A stretch of DNA of 58,299 nucleotides from Planctomycetota bacterium (GCA_017993505.1 JAGOMP010000011.1:1-58299), one strand, 5' to 3'. Shown: positions 1 to 9,798, counted from the first letter of the stretch. Notes: generated from the sequence alone by a model not told the origin. Translations and numbers: made by a program.

Positions 1-330
1 GTTTTGGGGTAATTTGGTTTTGGGGGGGTGGTCGGGGGAGGGAAAGTTGCTTGGGGGGTAATTTGCTCTGGGTTAATTTGGTGTGGGGAAGGCAAACTTG
101 CTCTGGGGAGGTTGCGCTGGGGAGGTTGCTCTGGGGTAATTTGCTCTGGGGAAAGTTGCTCTGGGGAAATGTGCTCTGGGGGGAATTTGCTCTGGGGAAA
201 GCAAACTTGCTCTGGGGAGGTTGCTCTGGGGAAATGTGCTCTGGGGGTAATTTGCTCTGGGGAAAGCAAACTTGCTCTGGGGAGGTTGCTCTGGGGAGGT
301 TGCTCTGGGGAGGTTGCTCTGGGGAGGTAG
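1..330. repeat. G-rich short tandem repeat, left end of window
   Basis: This is an array of 13-16 bp units built on the core GCTCTGGGG, most often TTGCTCTGGGGAGG, with variants ending in TAA or AAAG. Units near 240-330 are the most regular. Those in the first 100 bases are degenerate (GTTTTGGGG, GTGTGGGG), either from decay or from consensus error near a contig end. Several frames stay open only because of the repeat, so no gene is called. The same core returns at the right end of the window in the same orientation. Confidence 0.95.
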
Positions 331-570
331 TAAAATCACAGTGAATATTTATAATTTGAGAATTTTTTAAAAAAAATTAAATTAAAAAGAATTAAAATTT
401 TAATGAATTTGTAGTAAAGTATTAGGAAAGTCCTAGAATTTCGAGGAAGATATTATATTAAAATATAAAAAAAAATTGAAAAGATATTGAATGAATTATT
501 TTTATGTTTATAATAGTTTATGCAATTATGGTATTTTTTTATTTATTTATATTTTTTTTAAGGAGTTTTT
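331..570. other. AT-rich spacer before the cyclophilin gene
   Basis: This stretch is very AT-rich and shows no ORF. It contains the probable promoter of the cyclophilin gene at 487-514 and a ribosome-binding site (AAGGAG) near 560. I see nothing else in it. Confidence 0.6.
487..514 (+). promoter_or_regulatory. Probable sigma70-type promoter for the cyclophilin gene
   Basis: A TTGAAT -35 box at 487-492 and a perfect TATAAT -10 box at 509-514 are separated by 16 bases, about 55 bases upstream of the ATG at 571. In DNA this AT-rich such matches arise by chance, so the call rests on position plus the perfect -10. Confidence 0.5.
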
Positions 571-1065
571 ATGACACCTGTTATTATTGAAACTAACGTG
601 GGTAATATTAGTTTAGATTTAGATGAAGTCCATGCTCCCATCACTGTTGCAAATTTTCTTAAATATGTTGATGAAGGTTTTTACAATGGTTTAATTTTTC
701 ATCGTGTCATTGCTGATTTTATGATTCAAGGTGGTGGTTTTAATACAAGTATGGAGCAACCTAAGACACATAATCCTATTAAGAATGAAGCGAAAAATGG
801 TCTATCCAATTTGCGTGGAACGATTGCTATGGCAAGGACTTCGGTTGTTGACAGTGCAACTGCACAATTTTTTATTAATTTGAAGGATAATGATTTTTTA
901 AATCATGGCACTCGTGATTTTGGGTATGCTGTGTTTGGAAAAGTCACGGCAGGAATGGACGTTGTAGATAAAATTGGAGTGACAGAAACTCATCGTGATA
1001 GAAAAACAGGAATGTCTGATGTACCTGTTCAACCTATTGTTATCAATACTATTCGTCGTGCTTAA
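571..1065 (+). CDS. ppiB: Peptidyl-prolyl cis-trans isomerase, cyclophilin type
   Basis: A single-domain cyclophilin of 164 residues that catalyses cis-trans isomerisation of proline peptide bonds during protein folding. The family signature is clear: [15 protein letters not shown] near residues 43-57, and the active-site region MARTS...[13 protein letters not shown] near residues 91-111. No signal peptide is visible, so it should act in the cytoplasm, like PpiB. Length fits the family. The start is supported by AAGGAG about five bases upstream. The gene lies 13 bases before the RecD2-like helicase gene and may be co-transcribed with it. The symbol is assigned by family only. Confidence 0.93.
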   Translation: MTPVIIETNVGNISLDLDEVHAPITVANFLKYVDEGFYNGLIFHRVIADFMIQGGGFNTSMEQPKTHNPIKNEAKNGLSNLRGTIAMARTSVVDSATAQFFINLKDNDFLNHGTRDFGYAVFGKVTAGMDVVDKIGVTETHRDRKTGMSDVPVQPIVINTIRRA

Positions 1066-1078
1066 TTAGGATTGAAAT

Positions 1079-3232
1079 ATGAATATTCTGGATGATGAAC
1101 TCGTTTGTCTAGAAGGTGTTTTAGAACATATTATTTATTCTACTCCTGAAACGAATTATATGGTAGCACGTCTACGACTGGATGAGAATGAACCTCCTAT
1201 TACTATTACTGGCTTTATTATGGAAGCAAATCAAGGAGAAGATATACGAGTATTAGGAAAATGGGTTCATCATCCAAAATATGGTGAACAATTTAAAGTA
1301 GAGCATTTTGAAGTTTTATTACCAAGCTCTAAAGAGCAGATTATACAATACTTATCTTCTGGTATTATAAAAGGAATTGGACCAGCATTAGCAAAACGTA
1401 TTGTAAAATTGTTTGGTCATGAAACATTTGATGTATTTGAACGTGACATAAGCCAGTTGATGAATGTTTCTGGCATTGGAAGAGCAAAATTAGGGGTTAT
1501 TTCTGCATCTTGGCAAGAGCAACGCACTATGCATGATGCCCTATTGTTTTTATCATCTTATGGAATTCGAGGTAAAAGGGCAGCAAAAATTTGTGATTTT
1601 TATGGGGGCAATATTGTTGCTATTTTACATCATCATCCATATCGATTGGCAATTGATATTGATGGAATTGGGTTTATTACTGCAGATAAAATTGCTAAAA
1701 GAGTAGGTGTGAAGGAAGATGATCCTGAACGAATTCAAGCTGCCCTTATTCATATAATGACAACAGCACAATCTAATAGCCATTGTTATTTACCTGAAGA
1801 AGTGTTAGTGCAAACTGCGATAAATATGTTGCATCTTGATGAATCTTTGATTTTAGAATCTATCGAATCCTTAGTTAAAGAGAAAAAGTTAATTCGATTA
1901 GAAGAAGATGATCGTGCGATTTATCGACCTAATTTATATTTTTATGAAGGAAAAGTTGCATTGATTTTACATGATTTTTTACATTCTAGAGCAGTAAAAT
2001 CGATTGCAAATATAGATAAGAAAATTAAAGATGTTCAAAAAAATATTGGATTTCATTTTGTAGAAAAGCAACAACAAGCTATTAAAAAAGCATTGAGTAA
2101 AAAAATTTCTATTATTACTGGAGGTCCTGGTGTAGGGAAAACAACGATTATTCGTGCATTAGTAGATATTTTAGAAAATGAAAGACGTGTCGTAGCTTTA
2201 GCAGCTCCTACAGGGCGTGCTGCTAAACGATTATCAGAAGCAACACAATTTACCGCAAGTACGATCCATCGATTATTGCGTTTTAATCCTTTTACAAAGA
2301 AATTTGAATATAATTCAGAAACACCACTAAAAATTGACCATTTAATAGTGGATGAAGCGTCTATGATAGATATTATTTTAGCATATCAACTTTTCTCCGC
2401 AGTTCCTTTGTCGTCTTCTATTACATTAGTAGGGGATGCAGATCAATTGCCCTCTGTTGGACCTGGAAATGTGTTGGGTGATTTAATTGCAAGCAAAAAA
2501 TTTCCAGTTGTTCAATTAGATCATATTTTCCGGCAATCTAAAGGTTCTTCGATTGTGGAAGTTGCTCATGATATAAATAATGGCATGATACCAAAAATTA
2601 CAAATCAACCAGATTCAGATATCTATTTTTTCTTGGAAGATAATCCAAAACTTTGTATGAAAATTATTGTAGATCTTGTGGGATATAGATTGCCTAAACA
2701 ATATAACTTTCATCCTATTCGAGATATACAAGTTTTGTCTCCTATGTATCGTGGTGCCATTGGAGTGGATAAGCTCAATGAAGAATTAGCAAAAGCTTTA
2801 AATCCACCTACAAGAGGAAGCTATGGAAAATTCAGAGTGGGTGATAAAGTTATGCAAATTGTTAATAATTATGAAAAAAATGTATACAATGGTGATATAG
2901 GAATGATTCATCATATAGATCGATCCAAGCGAAAGACATATATACAATTTGATGAACTTATAGAATATGAGGAAACAGATTTAAGTGAAATTGTATATGC
3001 TTATGCGATCAGTATTCATAAATCTCAGGGTAGTGAATATCCTTGTGTGATCATTCCTCTTCATACAGAGCATTTTATCATGTTAGAAAGAAATTTACTG
3101 TATACTGCGATCACTCGTGGTAAAGAACTTGTAATTTTAATTGGAACTTGGAAGGCATTTATCATTGCCATTCAAAAGATTCGAGCAAGAGATCGTTATA
3201 CAAAACTTGTTGAACGTTTAATAGCAGAATAA
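1079..3232 (+). CDS. recD2: RecD2-type ATP-dependent DNA helicase
   Basis: A 717-residue superfamily 1 helicase of the stand-alone RecD2 class, found in bacteria as a 5'-3' helicase in DNA repair outside RecBCD. The N-terminal part carries helix-hairpin-helix-like segments (GIIKGIGPALAKRIV near residue 95, VSGIGRAKLG near 130). Walker A is GGPGVGKTT at residues 348-356, Walker B is LIVDEASMID, and motif III is LVGDADQLPSVGPGNVL. The C-terminal motif AISIHKSQGSEY, followed by LLYTAITRGK, completes the helicase core. Length matches known RecD2 proteins. It follows the cyclophilin gene by 13 bases, so the two may form an operon. No recB or recC lies nearby, consistent with a stand-alone role. 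Confidence 0.93.
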   Translation: MNILDDELVCLEGVLEHIIYSTPETNYMVARLRLDENEPPITITGFIMEANQGEDIRVLGKWVHHPKYGEQFKVEHFEVLLPSSKEQIIQYLSSGIIKGIGPALAKRIVKLFGHETFDVFERDISQLMNVSGIGRAKLGVISASWQEQRTMHDALLFLSSYGIRGKRAAKICDFYGGNIVAILHHHPYRLAIDIDGIGFITADKIAKRVGVKEDDPERIQAALIHIMTTAQSNSHCYLPEEVLVQTAINMLHLDESLILESIESLVKEKKLIRLEEDDRAIYRPNLYFYEGKVALILHDFLHSRAVKSIANIDKKIKDVQKNIGFHFVEKQQQAIKKALSKKISIITGGPGVGKTTIIRALVDILENERRVVALAAPTGRAAKRLSEATQFTASTIHRLLRFNPFTKKFEYNSETPLKIDHLIVDEASMIDIILAYQLFSAVPLSSSITLVGDADQLPSVGPGNVLGDLIASKKFPVVQLDHIFRQSKGSSIVEVAHDINNGMIPKITNQPDSDIYFFLEDNPKLCMKIIVDLVGYRLPKQYNFHPIRDIQVLSPMYRGAIGVDKLNEELAKALNPPTRGSYGKFRVGDKVMQIVNNYEKNVYNGDIGMIHHIDRSKRKTYIQFDELIEYEETDLSEIVYAYAISIHKSQGSEYPCVIIPLHTEHFIMLERNLLYTAITRGKELVILIGTWKAFIIAIQKIRARDRYTKLVERLIAE

Positions 3233-3239
3233 ATATATG

Positions 3240-3393
3240 AGAGATGAAAATATTTATCATATTGTAATTTTAGGATATAAAAAATATTATACTGTAATTG
3301 AAGGAAGTGATGCTATTATATATTCTATATCTTGCATAAATTTTGTAAGATGATACATCATGAAGATATAGGATTGATTTTAAAGGAATGATT
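3240..3393 (+). repeat. Duplicated leader, copy 1
   Basis: The sequence upstream of the first paralogue resembles 5755-5899 upstream of the second; both share a TATAAATTTTGTAA-like block and the AAAGGAAT ribosome-binding site. A conserved TTGTAA-18-TATAGG pair (3343-3372 here) is a possible promoter, but conservation by recent duplication explains it equally well. So the duplication took in the 5' leader as well as the coding sequence. Confidence 0.7.
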
Positions 3394-5628
3394 ATGGTAT
3401 TAATTTTTATTGTTTTATTGTGCTGTATGTCGAATTTGTTTGGTTTGGAATATACTTGGACAGAAGAAGGTTTTGTGCAAGCACGAGATAATGGCGTTCT
3501 TGTTTGGGAACGACAACATGCCATTGATTATGTAAATTTTAATAAAATTTATTTTGCTCTTGTGGGAGAAGATTTATATTACAATGTTCTTCGAACTTTA
3601 TATTGCGTGGAAAGTAGATCTGGAAAAGTAAAAGATGTTTGGTGGCTACCTGGAAATTGTCGTTCATTGAAACCTTCAGAATACGGTGTGCATGTTGAAG
3701 TTTTTTCTAATGTTCAGGATTTAAAATGGAAGAAAACTTTTTATTTTCAAGCTGGCGAATCTAAACAAAGTTTATTTTGTATAGCAACTCTATATGATAT
3801 AATGGACTATAGAAAACAGGCATTGTCTGTCTTAGAAGATATATTGGATAAACATGAACTATATGTACCGAAATCTATACAAGAATATAAACATAGAGAA
3901 ATGCAACCTTTTTTAGAGGAAGCAATTGTACTTTTAGAAAAACAAGATAGTTCTACAAATTTATGTATTGATGGTTTTCGATGTTTTTATTTAGGTTTAT
4001 TGGATCGAATGGACGAAGCCGAGGCTGTATTCCAAAAGATAATAAACAATGACTCTATGTTTCAATGGCAATTGATGGGTTTAGTTCCTTGGTTAGATGT
4101 ACTTTCTAGAGATTGGGGAAATCAAGCTTTTGAAAAAGTCATGAAGTTTTATTTACAACATGGTTATGAACCAGAAGATTGTTATACTATATTAACATTT
4201 CTTGTACCATATGGACGAGTTCGCGAAGAAATACAAGAAGAAAATATTCTATCGTATGCCAATATCATGGGAGAACGACTTTGGGATTTTGCTCCTTTTA
4301 TAGAATGCAGTGCGTCTGTTTATAACCATTTAGCAGGATTGCATAAAGAAGCTGGGAATATAGAACAAGAAGAGTTATGGAAGCAACGAACAGAGCAAGC
4401 AATGAAGCATGTATATATGGGATATCCTATTAGTTTATTAGAAATAGGTAGTCATGCTATGACTCTATATTTTGCTTTTATTTTTGCGTTTCTTATATAT
4501 CTTCTTGTGCAAGGATTTCGTTATTTTCCTTTTTGGGTAAAATCTCCTTGGAAAAGTTGGAAGCGTTGGAATCTTCTGTTTTTTTGGTCAAAGATTGAAG
4601 TCATTGGATTGATGATTTTACTTTGTATTGGTGTTGTATCTCATCATTATACTTATAAAGGATTACAAATTTTTTTGGGATTGCAATCGTGTCCAGTGAC
4701 TGTGATGGATGGTTTTGTAGGAAATCCTGACCAGATAGAAATTTTTTCTTGTTTATCAGATTCTGATTTTGTCAAAGGCTATATATTTCATAGAGCTGGT
4801 GAAATCAAAGAAGCAACTGCTATTTATGAAAATATTGAATTGGAAGGTGCTTTTAATAATTTAGGTGTGATAGAGTATCAAAAAGGAGATAAAGCAAAGG
4901 CTCTTGAATATTTTCAGAAAGCACTTGCCTTGAATCCTGATTGTACGATTGCACAATTTAATATTAACCAACAAGGAAAAGACGATCGCATAGAACGTTT
5001 TCAAAAATATGGTGTTGCTGGTCCCTATTTAGTCACTCCTTCTGTGCAAGAATGGGATGAAAGTATTTCTTTTATCGCCCAAGATCGAAATATTGTCTCT
5101 TTTACTGTTCCTTTGGCTGATATGTTCCAGTGGATAGGATTACCAATATCTGAACAACATCTGAATAGTATTGTTTTTTTAAAATTTTTATTTGATTGTT
5201 TTTGTGTTTATATTTTTATTTGTGCGATATTTAATTTATTTAATTTTAAAAAACAAAAGACCGAAACTACAGATTCTTTTAGTATTTCAAAAATTATGAA
5301 TCATATATTGTCTTATATATTTCCTGGAACACATTCTTTGTATAAATTTCTGGGTCCTTGTATTTTACTATTGTTTTTCTTTACCAGTTTTATATCTCGA
5401 TTATATCAATTGAATCAAGGGTTTAGCGTAGATATATATTCCTATATATATTCCTATATTCTTACACCAAATTTTCAACAAATATTTGGTATAGGGGAGA
5501 GATTTTCTACGCCATGGGCTACAATGTTAATTTCCATAAAAGATTTAGTTGGTTGGATTTTTCTTTTCAATGTTTTATTTATTTTGTCATTAGATTTTTT
5601 TAAAAACAAAGAAACTAAAGTAAACTAG
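3394..5628 (+). CDS. Membrane protein of unknown function with a TPR unit, paralogue 1
   Basis: I do not recognise this 744-residue protein. A hydrophobic signal segment (VLIFIVLLCCMSNLFG) is followed by a globular region; its start loosely resembles a PQQ-type beta-propeller blade (LYCVESRSGKVKDVWW). Membrane segments are visible near residues 356-378 and 405-420, and three more lie after about residue 590. Between the second and third sits one clear TPR (FNNLGVIEYQKGDKAKALEY, near residues 486-520) with a family-typical ALNP end. An ATG at 3388 exists, but AAAGGA touches it, whereas the ATG at 3394 has normal spacing and aligns with the second paralogue. It is followed by its own terminator. 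It is a tandem duplicate of 5900-8129 with long identical stretches. Confidence 0.8.
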   Translation: MVLIFIVLLCCMSNLFGLEYTWTEEGFVQARDNGVLVWERQHAIDYVNFNKIYFALVGEDLYYNVLRTLYCVESRSGKVKDVWWLPGNCRSLKPSEYGVHVEVFSNVQDLKWKKTFYFQAGESKQSLFCIATLYDIMDYRKQALSVLEDILDKHELYVPKSIQEYKHREMQPFLEEAIVLLEKQDSSTNLCIDGFRCFYLGLLDRMDEAEAVFQKIINNDSMFQWQLMGLVPWLDVLSRDWGNQAFEKVMKFYLQHGYEPEDCYTILTFLVPYGRVREEIQEENILSYANIMGERLWDFAPFIECSASVYNHLAGLHKEAGNIEQEELWKQRTEQAMKHVYMGYPISLLEIGSHAMTLYFAFIFAFLIYLLVQGFRYFPFWVKSPWKSWKRWNLLFFWSKIEVIGLMILLCIGVVSHHYTYKGLQIFLGLQSCPVTVMDGFVGNPDQIEIFSCLSDSDFVKGYIFHRAGEIKEATAIYENIELEGAFNNLGVIEYQKGDKAKALEYFQKALALNPDCTIAQFNINQQGKDDRIERFQKYGVAGPYLVTPSVQEWDESISFIAQDRNIVSFTVPLADMFQWIGLPISEQHLNSIVFLKFLFDCFCVYIFICAIFNLFNFKKQKTETTDSFSISKIMNHILSYIFPGTHSLYKFLGPCILLLFFFTSFISRLYQLNQGFSVDIYSYIYSYILTPNFQQIFGIGERFSTPWATMLISIKDLVGWIFLFNVLFILSLDFFKNKETKVN

Positions 5629-5651
5629 ACAAAAAAATACAAACTATATTT

Positions 5652-5680
5652 AAAAAGCGTTCTCTAGGGAACGCTTTTTT
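5652..5680 (+). terminator. Rho-independent terminator after paralogue 1
   Basis: An 11-bp perfect stem (arms 5652-5662 and 5669-5679) closes a TCTAGG loop and ends in a run of T. The core GCGTTC-TCTAGG-GAACGC is exactly repeated at 8276-8293 after paralogue 2, so the terminator was part of the duplicated unit. Confidence 0.88.
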
Positions 5681-5754
5681 ATTATATTATTTTAGAACAA
5701 TTTCATAGTCGTTGAATTTAAGAGATTTGAGTAAAGAAATCATTGAATGTTTAA

Positions 5755-5899
5755 TCACAGAATAAAATATTATTGAGAAGATAAAAATATTGATCATACT
5801 ATAACTTAAAGAAATGATCCCATTATATTGTCTATATCCTGTATAAATTTTGTAAAATGATATATTATATATGTATAGGTTGATTGTAAAGGAATAAAT
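5755..5899 (+). repeat. Duplicated leader, copy 2
   Basis: Homologous to 3240-3393, with substitutions and small indels. It ends in the ribosome-binding site AAAGGAATAAAT directly before the ATG at 5900. Confidence 0.7.
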
Positions 5900-8129
5900 A
5901 TGATATTTTTTTTTCATTGTTTTATTATGTTGTATGTTAAATGTGTTTGGATTGGAATATACTTGGACTGAAGCTGGTTCTGTGCAAGCACGAGATAATG
6001 GCGTTATTATTTGGGAGCGACACCATGCCATTACTTATGTAGATGATAGAGGCATGGATTATGTAAATTTTGAGAACAATTATTTTGCTCTTATAGGAGA
6101 AGATTTATATTATAATGTTCAAAATTCTGTGTATTGTGTGGAAAGTAGATCTGGAAAAATAAAAGATGTTTGGTGGCTACCTGGATATTGTACCTCATGG
6201 AAACCTTCTGAACATGGTGTGTATGTTGAAGTTTCTTCTAGTATTCAGGAGTTAAAATGGAAGAAAATTTTTTATTTCCAAGTTGGAGAATCTAAACAAA
6301 GTTTATTTTTTACGGGAAATTCTGATGATATAAAAACCTATAAAAATCAAGCATTGTCTATCTTAGAAAATATACTAGATAGACATCAGCTATATGTACC
6401 GAGATCTATACAAGAATATAAACGTAGAGAATTAAAACCTTTTTTAGAGGAAGCAATTGTAGTTTTAGAAAAACAAGATGCTTCTACAAATATGTGGTTT
6501 GATGGTTTTCGATGTTTTTATTTAGGGTTATTGGATCGAATGGACGAAGCTGAAGTTGTATTCCAGAAGATAATAAACAATGAATCTATGTTTCAATGGC
6601 AATTAATGGGTTTAGTTCCTTGGCTAGATGTACTTTCTAGAGATTGGGGGAATCAAGCTTTTGAAAAAGCTATGAAATTTTATTTACAACATGGTTTTGA
6701 ACCAGAAGAAAGCTATTTGACAGTATTATATCTTGTACGATATGGACGTGTTCTTGAAGAAATACAAGAAGAAAATATTCTATCGTATGCAAATATAATG
6801 GGAAAAAGACTTTGGGATTTAGCTCCCTTTACAGATTGCAGTGCTTATGTTTATAAACATTTAGCAACATTGCATCAAGAAGCAGGAAATATAGAGAAAG
6901 AAGAATTATGGAAGCAACGAACAGAACAAGCAATGAAGCATGTATATATGGGCTTGCCTATAAGTTTGTTAGAAATAAGTAATCATGCTATGACTCTATA
7001 TTTTGCTTTTCTTTTTGCGTTTTTTATATATCTTTTTGTGCAAGGATTTCGTTATTTTTCTTGTTGGATAGAATCTTCTTGGAAAAGTTGGGCACGTTGG
7101 AATTTTCTGTTTTTTTGGTCAAAGAGTGAAGTTATTGGATTGATGATTTTATTTTGTATTGGTGCTGTATCTCATCATTATATTTGTCAAGGATTACAAA
7201 TTATTCAGGGTTTGCAATCGTTTCCAGTGACGGTGATAGATGGTTTTGCAGGACATCCTGACCAAATTGAAACTTTTGCTTGTTTATCAGATTCTGATTT
7301 TGTCAAAGGCTATATATTCCATAAAGCTGGTGAAATGAAAGAAGCAACTGCTATCTATGAAAAGGTTGCATCAGAAGGTGCTTTTAATAATTTAGGTGTG
7401 ATAGAATATCAAAAAGGCGATAAAGAAAAGGCTCTTGAATATTTTCAGAAAGCACTTGCCTTGAATCCTGATTGTGCAATTGCACAATTTAATATTAACC
7501 AACAAGGGAAAGACAATCGCATAGAACGTTTTCAGAAATATGAAATTGCTGGTCCCTATTTAGTCACTCCTTCTATGCAAGAATGGGATACAAGCATCTC
7601 TTTGATTGCACAATATCGAGGAGGTATCGATGATTTTGTTGATATTGTTAAGAAAAGGGATAACTCGATATTTTTTACAAATAGTATTAGTTTTTTAAAA
7701 TTTTTACTTGATTGTTTTTGCGTGTATATTTTTATTTGTGCAATATTTCATTTATTTTATTTTAAAAAACAGGAGACTAAGACTATAGATTCTTTTAGTA
7801 TTTCGAAAATGATAAGTAATATATTGTCTTATATATTTCCTGGAACAAATTCTGCTTATAAATTTTTTGGACCTTGTATTTTATTATTGTTTTTCTATAC
7901 AATTTTTATATCTTTCATATATATAATGAGTTATGGATTTAACTTAGATTTATTTACCTTTATCTTCACACCAAGTGTTCAAAAAATATTTGGTATAGGG
8001 GAAAGAGTGATGACTCCATGGAATGCAATGTTGATTTCTATAAAATATTTATTTGTTTGGATTTTCCTTTTCAATATTCTTTTCCTTTTTGTGTTATATT
8101 TTTATAGAAAACAAAGAAAGATACAGTAA
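5900..8129 (+). CDS. Membrane protein with a TPR unit, paralogue 2, with a one-base frameshift in the signal peptide
   Basis: This is the tandem paralogue of 3394-5628 with the same order: signal peptide, globular region, two membrane segments, one TPR (FNNLGVIEYQKGDKEKALEY), then further C-terminal membrane segments. The start matching paralogue 1 and its ribosome-binding site is the ATG at 5900. From there the frame is lost: a T9 tract (5906-5914) carries one T too many. Dropping one T gives MIFFFIVLLCCMLNVFGLEYTW, a near copy of the paralogue 1 signal peptide joined in frame to the rest. The undisturbed frame is open only from an ATG at 5934, which lacks the signal peptide and a ribosome-binding site. 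Sequencing error, slippage or phase variation could each explain it. The rest is intact. The functions of both paralogues are unknown. Confidence 0.75.
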
Positions 8130-8262
8130 CAAGATAAAGAAATATACACTATTTTATGTTGGATTTTATAGAAAACAAAGAAAAACAAAGTAAACAGATA
8201 AAGTTTGCGTTGTATTTTAATAAAAACAAAGAAAGATACAGTAACAAGACAAAGAAATATAC
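8090..8262 (+). repeat. Three tandem copies of the 3' end of paralogue 2
   Basis: The last part of the gene plus its downstream bases recurs in degenerate form, starting near 8090, 8157 and 8206. Each copy has TGTG/TGTT/TGCG...TTTTATAGAAAACAAAG, then codons resembling KQRKIQ and a TAA. Only the first is part of the gene. Confidence 0.85.
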
Positions 8263-8308
8263 ATAAATAAATAAAGCGTTCTCTAGGGAACGCTTTATTT
8301 ATTTATGT
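8261..8308. terminator. Bidirectional terminator between paralogue 2 and murE
   Basis: A perfect 21-bp stem (8261-8281 paired with 8288-8308) closes the 6-base loop TCTAGG. It lies between two convergent genes and can serve both. The stop codon and last codons of murE (8295 onward on the minus strand) are encoded within the 3' arm, so murE translation ends inside the hairpin. Confidence 0.88.
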
Positions 8309-9755
8309 AGCTTAGAACAACTTCATGGTCAGAAAATGGATATTTTGTAGTTCCTAAGATTTGATAATCTTCATGTCCTTTTCCAGCGATTAAAACAACG
8401 TCATTTTCTTGTGCATTGTCAAGGGCTTGATGAATGGCTTGTTTGCGGTCAGGTTGTATAAAAGCATGGACAGTTACGCCTTGTAAGATGTCTTGTATGA
8501 TGGATTCTGGGTTTTCTGTTCTTGGATTATCATTTGTAATGTATACAAAATCAGCTAATTGTGAGGCAACTTTTCCCATTAAAGAACGCTTGCCTTTATC
8601 TCTATCACCACCACAGCCAAAAACTACGTGGATTTTATTTGGTTTGAAATTTCTTAAAGATTCTAATGCAAGTTGTAAAGCTTGGTCTGTGTGTGCATAA
8701 TCAATGTACACAGAAAAAGGCTTGTTGATGGCTAATTTTTCTAATCTTCCTGGCACTGGTCTCATGTTTTTAATGCCTTGTTGTATGTCTTGCCAAGAAA
8801 TATTTTGTGTATATGCTGCAGAGATAGCAGCCAAAGAATTGGAAATATTATATGTTCCTGGAATAGGAAGTTGGATTGTATATTGTCCGTTAGGGGCTGT
8901 GATCGTATATTCAAAGCCGAGTGATGTGTTACGAATGTCATGAGCATATATTATTGCATTTTTATGTTGCATAGAATACGTTGTAATTTTGGCGTTTGTG
9001 TGGTTTGCATAATATTCTGAAGCTGGATCGTCTGCATTTAAAATTGCATCTGCTGTGGAAGATAAATTTTGAAATAAAATAGCCTTTGCATCTCGATAAT
9101 TTTCCATTGTTTTGTGATAATCTAGATGGTCACGGCTTAAATTAGTAAACATAGCTGTATCAAATTTTACATGGACGACTCGTTGTTGTATAAGTGCATG
9201 AGAAGAAACTTCCATAGCAATATGTGTTGTATTTGTTTGTTTTATATTGTAAAACAGTTCATTTAGAATCAATGCGTCTGGCGTAGTATGAGAGGCTGGG
9301 TGACGTTCTCCCCCATAATAATAGCCTGTAGTACCTAGAATGGATGTTGTATAGCCAGCTTGTCTTTGAATGCTCTCTAACATAAATGTTGTCGTTGTTT
9401 TACCATTTGTACCAGTAACTGCAGAAATGTGCATATTTTTCGTTGGTTCTTGATAGAACCAATCGCTTAGATATGCCATCAAAGTGCGTGGATCTTCCAC
9501 AATTCCATAGGGAATGTCTTCTTGACTTATTGGATGTTTTTTATTGGATAAAATAGCCACAGCACCGCGTTGTATAGCATCTTCAATATATTTTGCTTCG
9601 TTTGTTTCTGTTCCATCTAGAGCAATGAATAATGTATGATTTGTTGCTTTTCTAGAGTCATTTTGTAAGTTCGTGATAAGAACATTGTTTTCATTTTTCC
9701 ACTGTATTTGTGGAAATTGTTCTTGAATTTTTTGTAATGTAGTGGAAAGATTCAT
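8295..9755 (-). CDS. murE: UDP-N-acetylmuramoyl-L-alanyl-D-glutamate--2,6-diaminopimelate ligase
   Basis: A 486-residue Mur ligase that adds meso-diaminopimelate to UDP-MurNAc-L-Ala-D-Glu in cytoplasmic peptidoglycan synthesis. The ATP-binding loop is VTGTNGKTTTTF. The lysine in YRDAKAILF matches the carbamylated lysine of the family. DNPRTE at residues 409-414 carries the DNPR motif that marks DAP-specific rather than lysine-specific enzymes. Length fits the family. The gene stands apart from other mur or fts genes, unlike in the usual dcw cluster. Its 3' end runs into the terminator at 8261-8308. AAAGG precedes the ATG. The organism therefore has a DAP-type wall. Confidence 0.96.
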   Translation of the reverse strand: MNLSTTLQKIQEQFPQIQWKNENNVLITNLQNDSRKATNHTLFIALDGTETNEAKYIEDAIQRGAVAILSNKKHPISQEDIPYGIVEDPRTLMAYLSDWFYQEPTKNMHISAVTGTNGKTTTTFMLESIQRQAGYTTSILGTTGYYYGGERHPASHTTPDALILNELFYNIKQTNTTHIAMEVSSHALIQQRVVHVKFDTAMFTNLSRDHLDYHKTMENYRDAKAILFQNLSSTADAILNADDPASEYYANHTNAKITTYSMQHKNAIIYAHDIRNTSLGFEYTITAPNGQYTIQLPIPGTYNISNSLAAISAAYTQNISWQDIQQGIKNMRPVPGRLEKLAINKPFSVYIDYAHTDQALQLALESLRNFKPNKIHVVFGCGGDRDKGKRSLMGKVASQLADFVYITNDNPRTENPESIIQDILQGVTVHAFIQPDRKQAIHQALDNAQENDVVLIAGKGHEDYQILGTTKYPFSDHEVVLSYINK

Positions 9756-9798
9756 AAAATACCTTTATTGAAAATAAAATTAAAATACATTAAAAAAT

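Noticed and set aside
28..344. Open frames of 88-100 codons on both strands in the left repeat
   Set aside because: They are open only because the 13-16 bp repeat lacks stop codons in several frames; the peptides are unit repeats and no ribosome-binding site is present.
5934..8129. Paralogue 2 starting at the ATG at 5934 as a normal gene
   Set aside because: That ATG has no ribosome-binding site and loses the signal peptide; the start aligned with paralogue 1 is at 5900, one base out of frame through a T9 tract.
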